Below are positions 10,436-21,000 of a stretch of 64,000 nucleotides of DNA, piece after piece (position 1 is the stretch's first letter; each line of letters begins with the position of its first letter). The stretch spans positions 248,001-312,000 of the forward strand of contig OZ251225.1 of the NCBI GenBank assembly GCA_965240325.2, written 5' to 3'. The notes under the pieces were generated by a model. That model saw nothing but the letters and a program-made list of their open reading frames with translations, was not told the origin of the DNA and did not search any database. Both the position numbers and the translations under genes were made by a program. This stretch comes from Rebecca billardiae RCC1528. Lineage: Eukaryota > Haptophyta.

Positions 10436-11253
10436 GGTGGTAAGTGAGGTGCCGGTGCGCTGCCGTCCGTCGTGCGCGCTCCTCGCTCATCTCCACCTGC
10501 TTCGCTCGAGCGTGGGCGCGCTCGGCGCTGTCTGCCTCGCTCGCGCGCGAGCGCATTTTGGCGCTGGACGAGACTCGTGCGCATCCATGCTGCTTCTGCG
10601 TCCATCGGCAGCGTCCGGCGGCTGGGCGCACGGCGGGGCGGCGCCAGCGGGCGTGTGTCGGGCACGCTCCACGCTCCTCACCAGCTGCTGCGCGCTCGCG
10701 GGGGCGCGCTCAACAACACGCTCCTCACCAGCTGCTGCGCGCTTGCGGGGGCGCGCTCAACAACACCTTCTGCCCTTCGTCCGAGCTGGAGCGCATGTCG
10801 GCGGCGCGGGCAGTGAGCGCACACATGCTGCTTCGGAACGTCGGGGTGGTAAGCGAGGTGCCGGTGCGCTGCCGTCCGTCGGGCGCGCTCCTCGCTCATC
10901 TCCACCTGCTTCGCTCGAGCGTGGGCGCGCTCGGCGCTGTCTACCTCGCTCGCGCGCGAGCGCATTTTGGCGCTGGACGAGACTCGTGCGCATCCATGCT
11001 GCTTCTGCGTCCATCGGCAGCGTCCGGCGGCTGGGCGCACGGCGGGGCGGCGCCAGCGGGCGTGTGTCGGGCACGCTCCACGCTCCTCACCAGCTGCTGC
11101 GCGCTCGAGGGGGTGCGCTCAACAACACGCTCCTCACCAGCTGCTGCGCGCTCGCGGGGGCGCGCTCAACAACACCTTCTGCCCTTCGTCCGAGCTGGAG
11201 CGCATGTCGGCGGCGCGGGCAGTGAGCGCACACATGCTACTTCGGCGTCCCGT
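10436..11253. repeat. Tandem duplication, two copies of about 409 bp
   Basis: Unit 1 is about 10436-10844 and unit 2 about 10845-11253 at a constant offset of 409 (for example gaggtgccgg at 10446 and 10855). They differ by a few substitutions. Inside each unit a roughly 45-bp module (ctcaccagctgctgcgcgct...caacaacac) is itself repeated in tandem. No coding function is apparent. Confidence 0.85.
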
Positions 11254-11565
11254 TCTCGGCCATCTGTTGGGCGGCCGGCGGGGCGGCGCGTGAGGTGTCG
11301 TTGCGCTGTCGTCCGTCGGGCACACTCGTCGCTCATCACCTTCTACTTCGCTTGAGCGGAACCGCGCGCTTCATCACCTTCGATCTGCCCCCCGCTCGAG
11401 CGAGCGCGCTTCTTCGGCGCGGGCCCCTCGGGGCGCAACAGCGGAGCCGCGCGCGCTCCGCGTGTTCGCGCTCGCCGCACGCCGCTGCCGCGCTGCAAGC
11501 ACGCCGCCGCCACTCGCCGCCGCACGACTCACCCTTCTCTACAGCTCGCCGTCGCTCACTCGCGC

Positions 11566-11655
11566 GTCTATCTGTCTATCTATCTGTCTATCTATCTGTC
11601 TATCTGTCTATCTGTCTATCTGTCTATCTGTCTATCTGTCTATCTGTCTATCCCT
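11566..11655. repeat. TATC/TGTC microsatellite
   Basis: About 90 bp of alternating tctatctgtctatc tetranucleotides, interrupted only by variation between TATC and TGTC. A simple-sequence tract, expected to be length-polymorphic. Confidence 0.95.
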
Positions 11656-11704
11656 CGCGCGCGCGCCGATCATCATGCGCCGATCATCGTGTGCGCACCC
11701 TATC

Positions 11705-12200
11705 TTCTCCGCGCGTCACTTGCGCCTATCTCATCTCCGCGCGTTACTTGCGCCTACTATCTACTTCTCCGCGCGTTACTTGCGCCTGTCTCCGCGCGTC
11801 ACTTGCGCCTATCTACTTCTCCGCGCGTTACTTGCGCCTACTATATCTACTTCCCCACGCGTTTCTTGCGCCTGTCTCCGCGCGTCACTTGTGCCTATAC
11901 CTCCTCCGCGCGTTACTTGCGCCTATACTATCTACTTCTCCGCGCGTTACTTGCGCCTGTCTCCGCGCGTTACTTGCGCCTACTATATCTTCTCCGCGCG
12001 TTTACTTGCGCCTATCTTCTCCGCGCGTTACTTGCGCCTATGTCTCCGCGCGTTACTTGCGCCTACTATATCTTCTCCGCGCGTTACTTGCGCCTATCTT
12101 CTCCGCGCGTTACTTGCGCCTATCTCCTCCGCGCGTTACTTGCGCCTATGTCCTCCGCGCCTATCGTCTCCGCGCGCATCTTCTCCGCGCGTCACTCGCA
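11705..12200. repeat. Minisatellite, about 16-17 copies of a 24-34 bp unit
   Basis: The core tctccgcgcgttacttgcgc is repeated with variable spacers (ctatc, ctactatatctac, ctg). Unit length varies because of the spacer while the core is nearly invariant. The last copies decay around 12160-12200. Confidence 0.9.
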
Positions 12201-12209
12201 CCTGTCTTC

Positions 12210-13345
12210 TCATGCGCGCGCGCCGATCATCATCATGTGCGCGCGCCGATCATCACTTCGTGCTCAGCGTAACCATCGCATCATCATCCGGGTGCCGAGC
12301 GTGCCATCATCGCACACACCTTTCGGCGCGCTTACATGGGCGTACGTGGTGTCTGTGGCCGGGGCGTGGGGGACGACGTCGTCGGCGGGCTGGCGTTGAT
12401 ACCCGCGCGCGCCGATCATCATTCGTGCTCCGCGCAACCATCATCATCATTCGGGTGCCGAGTGCGCCATCCTCGCGCGCACCTTTCGGCGCGCTTACAT
12501 GGGTGTACGTGGTGTCTGTGGCCGGGGTGTCGGGGACGACGTTGTCGGCGGGCCGGCGTTGATACCTGCGCCGCGTGGCGGCTCTGGCGGATGCAGCTCT
12601 CGCCGGTCGGCTGCCACTGCAGCGGGGCGCGCGCGCTGCTGGGCGTTTTCGGGCGCGAAAAGCGACGTGGCCCGCTGGCCACCTGCGGCGCTTTCACCTG
12701 GCCTTGGTCTTCCTCGCTCGTCACCTTCTGCGTCGCTCGAGCGCGGACGCGCTCATCATCGTCAATCACCTCCTGTCTATCGCTCGAACCGCTGCTTTCC
12801 GTTCCGTTCCGTTTCTACGCGCGTTCCTTTCCTCACGCCGAGCGTGCCTGGCCCTTCCCGCCACGCGCCACGCGTTCCTCTCCCATTCCTGTGCCATCTT
12901 CCTCACTCATCACCTCCTGCTTCGCTCGAGCGCTCGAACGTGGTCGCGTTCATCGTCAATCGCCTTGTGCCTCTCGCGCGAGCCGTTGCGGCGAATTCGT
13001 CACGCGCGCGCATGGTCATGCGCGCGCGCCGATCATCGCGTGACGATCATCATGCGCGCGCACCGACCAGCACCGATCATCATGCGCGCGCGCCGTCATG
13101 CGCGCGCGCCGAGTATCATGCGCCGTTTATCATGCGCGCGCTCCGATCCGCCCGCGCGTGCACCGCTCATCGTGCGCGCGCACCGATCGTCATTCGTGCG
13201 CCGCACGGCCATCACCATTCGCGCACCGTGCGCGTCACCTCGCACGCCCCTTTTCGGCGCGCTTTCACGGGCGCTCGTGCGGTCTGCAGGCGCGTGGTTG
13301 ACGACGTTGTCGGCAAGCCGACGTCGATACCTGCGCCTCATGTCG
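12210..13345. repeat. Degenerate repeat field with 163-bp tandem duplication
   Basis: A 163-bp duplication lies at about 12250-12412 and 12413-12575 (ggtgccgag at 12291 and 12454). The motif gcgcgcgccgatcatcat recurs through 12200-12420 and 13010-13200. Sequence near 13240-13480 is a diverged copy of 12480-12710. The module cctgcttcgctcgagcg also recurs here and in the 409-bp duplication, so the whole 10.4-13.5 kb block seems built from shared modules. No gene seen. Confidence 0.7.
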
Positions 13346-13765
13346 GCTCGGGTGTGTTCCGCGACGGCTCGGGCGCATGCGCTCTCGCCGGCCGGCGGCG
13401 GCGGCGGCAGTGCGCGCGTGCTGCTGGGCGGTTTCGTCGGGCAAGTGGACGGCGTGGCCTGCGGGTCACCTGCAGCGCTTCGCCTGGCCTGTGCCGGCGC
13501 GCGACGACGGGCGGGTTACGCCAGTGGTCCTGTGGTCCGCCGGTCGCTGCGGGCTCTCGGCGACCTCTGGCAGGGGCTGAGCGCAGTGAGCGCTGGGGGG
13601 GAGGGGGGGGGGCACCCAGTCCGCCGCTCCGCGGCCTCACACCGGCGGCGTGCGGCGTGGTGGTGGGCAGGGCGCTGCGCCTCTGGGGGTCGGGGCCGGG
13701 CCTGGCCTCGGCCGCGCCGGCCGACGCCGGCCACGCCGGCGTGGCGCCTGGCGCTGCGCCTCTTT

Positions 13766-13885
13766 GGGCGGGCGCTGCCTCGCCGCCCTGCCCCCCCCCG
13801 TGGCGACTGGCGGCCCCAGGCAACCCCTGCATCCGCCTATCGTAAACACCGGATCGCCAGAAGGAGCGCGACGCGCGCGCGGTTA
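13766..13885 (+). repeat. 120-bp direct repeat, left copy
   Basis: Matches 14432-14551 at a constant offset of 666, starting gggcgggcgctgcctcgccg and ending gcgcgcggtta. The two copies flank the second copy of the 462-bp repeat plus about 83 bp. Confidence 0.85.
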
Positions 13886-13886
13886 T

Positions 13887-14348
13887 GGGGCGATGGCCGA
13901 CGCGACGGGAGTGGTGGGTTTGGCAGTCCGCGGCGGTTATCGCGTTATGACTGCCGCGTTGCTGCTCCGCCGCCGCCCGTGCCCCTCCCCGCTAGGTGGG
14001 CGTATACCTGGCCGGACGCGGGCTCGGCGCTCGCAGCGGCATCGCCGGAGTGACCGCACGGTGACGAGATGTGAGTCGGAAGCAGCTCGCCTTTGCGGCG
14101 CGGGTACCAAGCGGAAAGTGAGCGTACCTGCAGGCGGGCCGACCCTCGGCGTGACAGGCGCACCTTCGGGGCCGGTCAGGGCAGCCCACGTCGTGCAGCC
14201 GACCGCTTCCGCCGCGACTGCCCCCCGGCGCACCCTGCCCCGGCCGACGCCTGAGCACAGCGGCCCCGCCCGGGCCCGGGGCCCCCAGGCGGCAGGCCGC
14301 GGCGGCGCCGGCACACTCACGGACAGCCAGCGGCGCTCCTCCGCCTCC
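13887..14348 (+). repeat. 462-bp dispersed direct repeat, copy 2
   Basis: The second copy of the unit at 9670-10131. It begins one base after the left 120-bp repeat, so its left boundary coincides with that repeat's end. Same orientation as copy 1, offset 4217. Confidence 0.85.
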
Positions 14349-14431
14349 CGCCCGCCCTCCCTGGCGTGGGATCGCCGCGCTGGGGTGGGTGCGGCTTGAG
14401 TCAGCGTCCACGGGGGGGGCGATGTGCTGCC

Positions 14432-14551
14432 GGGCGGGCGCTGCCTCGCCGCCCTGCCCCCCCCCGTGGCGACTGGCGGCCCCAGGCAACCCCTGCATCC
14501 GCCTATCGTAAACACCGGATCGCCAGAAGGAGCGCGACGCGCGCGCGGTTA
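14432..14551 (+). repeat. 120-bp direct repeat, right copy
   Basis: Partner of 13766-13885. The flanking bases differ immediately after the final ggtta, so it is not part of a longer 666-bp tandem duplication. Confidence 0.85.
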
Positions 14552-15941
14552 GGGTTGATGGAATCCCGTAACAACGAAAATAATGCGGGCGGGTGGGAGG
14601 GAAAGAGCTTTGATTCCTGTGCAGAAGGAGGCGACCCTTGCTCACGTCGATCGCGAGCTCTCCATCCATAGGAGCTGCCAGCCCCCTCCTTCGAAGCGCG
14701 ACGCAAACACGTGTTTTCCGGCGGGCCCGCGCCCAGGTGCGCCGGCGCGAGGCGCAACCCCGCGCCCGTCCACGCTCCGCGCCCGGGGCGCGGCGCAGGA
14801 GGCGCGCCCGGCCCGGAGACTTCGCCGTCGCAGGGCGATGGCTGCCAATGCGGCGACCGCCGATGGATCGCCTCTGCCCGCTGCTCGGGGGCCGCACCCG
14901 GCCACGGTCCTCGCTCGGCGTGTGATCCTCGTGTGTCGCACAAGCCTCTGCCTTCGTGGGCTCCGCGTTTGGTCCCGGCTCCGCCTGTCCTCTCACTTCT
15001 GCACTGGCGCGCGCGCGCGCGCGCGGCGGCGATGACTGACCGTACTTCATCTACACTTCCTGTCGCGCGACAGTGTACCTCTGCATCATACGTACTGCCC
15101 GTACGGCTGCATCCGAGTACGTTTGTTCGTCCTGGATGTTCCATTTGCCAGCTACCTCTCTCCGAGGCCTCACGCGTTCGGCTGCCTACTGGGCCCTTGG
15201 CTGCCAGCTACGATCCGAATGGAGTCTCTCTTGCGCGCGCGCGCGGCGCGCGCGGCGCCGCCAACTCTGGTGAGAGCCTCCGCCTGTATCCTGCCTTACT
15301 GCCGGCCTCTACCGGCCGTCAGTGGCTATGTTGCCAAGGGCCGCCGACGGTTGGCCCGACTAAAGTTCTCGTTAGACACTGTGGTCTAAGAGGGGATATA
15401 TATATATATATATATTATTTAAAATATAAGCAGAATAAAAGCGCTATAGATCATCGTCGCGCGGCGTCAGCGCGTCGTATAGTAGTCTTACTCTTAAGTA
15501 GTCTTTGATCACTAGGAAAAAGGACGGGAGCGGGTGATATGACGATGATATGATTATGAAGTGATCTGCGAGCGGCGAGTCCGCGCGACGATGGCGAGTA
15601 TAGGTCGTGTAGCAGCATATGCTACGGGCGCCACGCCGTGCAGTCCGGCTATACTCTCGCCCGTGCTCGCTCAGCGGCTCAGTCATCGCGCTCCGCGGCC
15701 CCGTCGTGGCGGTCTGACACCGCCGCCGCGGCGCGGCACTCCCCGGGGCGACGCGCGCAGCCGGGCCCTTGCACTCACGCACTCGGCATCGACGCGGCGG
15801 CGAGGCTGCAGTGTCAGTGTGCCGTGACGGAGCTGGTGGCACGTAGCTGCACCGCGGGCCCCCAACTACGTTGGTTCTGACGCGGAAGAGGACCGCGGAA
15901 CGCGGTCATATATGACGATGAGGATGACGACGCGATATATG
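14552..15941. other. Intergenic, no gene seen
   Basis: Contains a CG dinucleotide run at about 15009-15026 and a TA run with adjacent AT-rich sequence at about 15394-15430. Several frames are open only because of GC richness. None shows a recognisable domain or coherent codon use. The 3' end of the giant gene lies at the right border. Confidence 0.5.
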
Positions 15942-17959
15942 CTATCGTCCACCGACCAGCGTTTGCAGGCAGCGTCCAGCGAGCGACGCGAGCGCCTCGT
16001 TGATCGCGTCGCCCACGGACGCGCCAAAGTGCACCGTGCGCCGCGCAGCGGACTCAGCGCCGAGGCGCGTGAGCGTGAGCAGCGGCTCGACGAGCGCGAG
16101 CCGCTGCGCCTCGGCGAGCCCCCAGCTGAGCATCATGCGCCGCGTCTTGGCGCGGCCGAAGCGGTAGCCGTACGCGAGTGCGGAGAGGCAGCACGCGCAC
16201 ACGGTCACCACCGAGATGAGCCAGCCGAGAGCCGTGCGCACGTGCGCGCCGCACGACGCGTGGCACGCCAGCCGCGCGAGGCGCGGCGCCCACGCCTGCG
16301 CGCGCGCCGCGCGCCGCGCGCTCGCGCGCGCCTCCGCGTCCACGCGCGCCGCGTACCACGCGCACAGCGCGCGGAACGAGACGGCGCCGTCCCGCCCGTC
16401 CGCGGCGCCGAGCGTGGGTAGCGCGCGCGCCACGGCCCACCGCCCAAAGCCGAGCTCCTCGAGGAAGCGGCGCGCGACGGCCGGGTGCACACAGCCGGTG
16501 AGCATCGGGTCTGCGAGCACAAAGCGGTAGCGCAGCAGCGAGGCGGAGGCGGAGTCGAGGCCGTGCGCGTGCGGCGCGGCGAGGACGGAGAGGCTCGCCA
16601 GGCTCGAGTGCGTCAGCTCGGACGCAGTCCCGACCGAGACGGCGGCGCCGCTCTCGCGCGCCGGCCGCGCGCGCGCGCTCGGCTGCTGTGCGCGCGCGCT
16701 CGGCTCCTCGCTGGCCGTCGAGAGCCGGGCGCCGAGGAGGCGCGCCGGCTGCGGCGAGAGCCCGGCGGCACGCAGCCGCTCCGACTCGGTGGGCGCCTCG
16801 AAGCGCGAGCTCGCCGAGGGCAGGTGCGGTGGCGGTGCGAGAGGCGCGGAGATGGCGCGCGCGTGCGCCGGAGCGGGAGTCGGCGCGGCCGGCGCGCGCG
16901 AGGGCAGCGAGGGCAGCGAGGGCAGCGAGGGCGCTTCCGACTGACTCCGCCAGCCGGGCTGCGAGGGCAGCGGCAGCCGATGCCGCCCGGCCGAGCGCGC
17001 GCGCCGCCAGCCGTCCTCGAGGCTGGGCGGCGCGCGCAGCGGGATGACGCGGTCGTCGGCGTGCGGCGGCGCGGGCGCGGGCGGCGAGAGCGGCGGCGAG
17101 CGCGGCGAGCCAGCGCGGGCCGCAGCCCCTCCGCCCTCGAGGCCGTGGCGCGCGCAGACGCCCGACGGCGGCTGCTGCGCAATGGGCGGCAGCGCGGCGG
17201 AGGGCGCGGCCGAGGCGCCCGCCAGCTGGGCGGGCGAGGCGCGGCCGGAGAGCAGGTGCAGCGGCGAGCCGCGCCCGCCGGAGAGGTGCGGCGACGCCCA
17301 CGCCCACGTCACGCTCGAGCCCGACATGCTCGAGAGCCGTCCGCTCGGACCGCTGCCGGACGCGCGCGCCGGCCGAGCGCGCGCGCGCGGCTCTGCGGCC
17401 GGGTGCGCGCGCGGATGGCCGGGCGCGTGCCCGGCGTCAGAGCGCCGCTCGCTGCTGCCCTGGCTGGGCGGCGAGCCGTGCCGTCCACGCCCGGCCGCCC
17501 GCTGCGCGCCGCTGCCACCACTGCCGCCATCGCCCGCGGCCGCGGCCGCTTGCGCGCTCCCGCCGCCCAGCGCGACCGCGCGCGTGCGAGCGGGTGCGGT
17601 CGAGTGCTCCGGTGAGCGCGGCGGGCGAGGCGGGAGGACGAGCGGGCGGCCTGCCGAGCCGAGCGGGGGCAGCGGCCTGGGCGGCGTGTCCGGGCAGCTG
17701 TCGAGCGACGCGGGCTCGCGCGGAGCAAACGGCTGCGGCGAAGCAGCACCAGTCGCGGCGCGCGCGCGCGGCGCCTCCCGGCGGCGGCCGAGGGGCGGCG
17801 CAGACGCAGACGCAGACGCAGAGGGCCGCCGCCGCGCCGCGGGCAGCTCGGTGCTGCGCCGCGCGGCGCGCGCGGTGTGCTCGAGCATGCGTGCCGTGTG
17901 CTCGCGCAGCGCACGCTCCGTGAGCGCGCTCGGCACCGAGCCGAGCGCACTCGCCGGCG

Positions 17960-18011
<52 letters not shown>

Positions 18012-21000
18012 CGCGGGGTCTGGCAGCTCGTCGGCGGAGACGCGCGAGCGCACGCCTTCGGGCGCCGCGCCGGCGCGCGCGAGCGCCATCGCCGCGGAGC
18101 AGCTCCGCTCGGAGCCATCGGAGCTGGAGCCGCTGCCGCCCGCGTCGCGCACGCCCGCCGGCGCGGCCGCGGGTGCGGGTGCGGCCGCGCCCCGTGCGCA
18201 CCGCGCGGGCGGGTCGGGCGGCGAGTCGGCAGACACGGCGATGGCGACGGGCGAGGGCTGCTGGCGGCGTGACGGGCGGACGCGCTCGTGCGCACCGCCC
18301 GCGGGCGCGGCCGCGCGGCCCCGCCGGTCCCACCAGCTGAGCTCGCGGCGCGGTGCGGCGCGGCCGGCGCGCCCGCGCGCCCGCGCCCCTTGCTCGGGCG
18401 CCGGCTCGGGTGCGCCGAGCGCGGCCGCGCGCACGCGCACCGCCTCGGCATACACGAGCCGCGCGCGCTCGGCGCGGCTGAGCACCCTCTGCGCGGCGCC
18501 CTGCCGCGGCCTGCGCACGAACAGCGCCTTGACGACGAAGAGCAGCGGCGCGCTGAGCAGCGCGGTCGTCGCCGCGGCGAGCAGCTCGTGGATCAGCACA
18601 ACGGGCGCGCCCTCGGGCGCGTCGTCGTAGAGCGCGCACGAGAGCACGAGGCCGAGCGCAGCCGCCGCCCAGAAGAGGATGGCGAGCTCGGAGGGCAGGA
18701 GCAAGGGCTCGCGCCGGCCGAGCAGCGCGCCGAGCAGCGTGTGCTCCGACCCCGCACGCGCTGCGAGCGCGCGCGCGAGCCCGAGCGCGTCCGCGCCGCT
18801 CAGCCGCCGCGCGGGCGCCCACAGCGCCGCGAGCCGCGAGCGCTTGCCACCGCCGCCGCCGCCGCCGCCGGGCAGCGAGCTCGCCGCGTGCGACTCCGCC
18901 TCGTCGACCGCCGCCCTGCGCGCGAGCAGCCCGCGGACGTACCGCTGGATCTCGCACGCGGCGTGCTGCTCGGCGAGCGCGGCGAGGAGCGCGGGCGAGA
19001 TCTCCGCATCGCCGCCGGCCGAGGCGGCCGCGCCGGGTGCGCGCGCGCCGTGCATGCTGAGCGCGCGCCGGAAGACGCGCTGCCCCGCGGGCTGCTCCTC
19101 CTCCGCGCCCTCGTCCGCGACCACCTGCGCGGCCTTGCGCCGCGCGGCCTGCCGGTCGCGGCAGCCGAGCGCGCACACGGACGCGAGGCACGCCGCGGCG
19201 AGGCTGCCGATCAGCGCGTGCAGCGTCGGGTCGCGCTCGGCCGCGGGCGCGAGCAGCGCGCCCGCCACGTCGTCCGCGCCGAGCGGCTCGAGCCTGAACG
19301 CCTTGGCGTCGTCGAGCGCGTCCGCCGCCGAGTCGGGCACGTCGAGCGCCACGCCGGCAAACTCGGTGAGGTGGTCGCACGCGCACCAGAGGAGCGTGGA
19401 GCCGTCCGCCGGCAGCGTCGTGCACCCGTCCGCCACCCACGCGCCACGTGCCAGGTCCCACCAGCGGCACTCCGTCACCGCGCCCGCCGCCGCCACCGAG
19501 CCGTTCGGAGCGCCCGCCGCGGCCGGCGGCAGCGGCGGGATGCCGAGCAGCAGCGGCTCGGCCAGCCCCGAGATGGCCAGCGCCGAGCCGCTGGCCGCGG
19601 AGGCGAGCGTGACCGAGAAGACGCTCGTCGCGGTGGGCGTGGCCGCCGAGCCGTTCAGCGCCGCGTCCGCCGCTGGCGCGCGCAGGCCCGCTCTGCCCAC
19701 GCTCCACAGCAGCACGTCCACGCCCGAGCCGCCCAGCGCCGACGCGTCGACGCCGGCGAGCGCGCTCGGCGGCACGCGCAGCGCGCCCGCGCCGCCCGCG
19801 GCGGCGAGGCTGGCGTTGAGCAGCGCGGACGGCGCGAGCCGCGCGGCGGACACGTTGAGCGCCGCGCCCACCGCCGTGACCGCCTGCTCGCCAGGCAGTG
19901 CCCCGACCAGCAGCGAGCGAGCAAGGCTGTGCGCGGCGGTGGCCGCAGCCGCGCCCACCGCGGCCGCCTGCGCGCGTGTGAGCGCGTCTGCGGGCGCGCT
20001 GAGCGCCGCGTCCATCGCGTCGAAGAGCGCGGCGCCCTCGGCCGCGCCCACGCCCGTCTCCGCCGCCGCCGCGCCGATGGCCGCGGCCTGCGCCAGCGCG
20101 CTCAGCTGCACCTCGCCCGCCGCGAGCGCTTCAGTCGGCGCCGCGCTCAGCACCGCGCGCAGCGCCGCGGCCGTGTGCGCGCGCGATGCCTCCTCGTCGA
20201 GGGCGCCCGCGCCCGCCGCGCCCGCCGTGAGCTCGAGCAGCGAGATCGAGGTTGCGACCTCGGCATCCAGCGACGCGTTGGCAGGCACGGGGCCGCCCAG
20301 CTCGGCAGCGATCGCGCCGGCGAGCTGCAGCGAGCGAGTCGTGTCGCCCGCGGCGAGCGCGAGCTGTGCGCGCGCCACCGCCGCGCTCACGGCCGCGTCC
20401 GCCACCGCGCCGCCCGAGCCGGGCACGGCGGCGTCAGCTGCGGCGGCGGCGTCGGCGCGGAGCGAGTACACGCGCACGGACGTCGCCGCGCGCGCGCTCG
20501 CGCCCAGCGCGTCCGCCACGCGCACGTACAGCGTGCGGTTGCCCGCGGGCAGCAGCGCGAGCGCGTGCGCCGAGCGCTGCGCCGCGCCGAGCGCCGCGGC
20601 CGCGCCCTCGTCCGCAGCCGCGTGCGAGAAGGCGTAGCTCAGCGGCAGGTCGTCCGCGTCGTCGTCCGTCCAGCTGATCGCGCGCAGCGCAAACAGCGTG
20701 AGCGCGGCGACGCCGTGCGCCGGCGAGACCGCCAGCGCCCCGCCGTGCGGCGGCCGGTTGACCACCACGACCAGCTCCGCGACCGCCGCGCCGCCGGCCG
20801 CGCCGTCCGCGCGCCGCGTCGCGCGCACCTCGAACGCGTAGGTCGCGCCCGGGCTGAGCGCGCCGCTGCGGAAGGCGAGCGCGGGCTGCGCGGCGCCCGT
20901 CGTCGTGACGCCGGCGCTGTCGGCCAGGTCGATCGACGCGGGCGCGCGCGCGCCGCCCGCGCCCACGAGCCACGCGCGCCACGCAAAGTCGTGCGCCGCC

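Noticed and set aside
11295-14053. Overlapping rightward frames in the repeat field (up to 492 codons)
   Set aside because: They are open because the repeats lack stops; the translations are reiterated Arg/Ala/Leu strings without domains.
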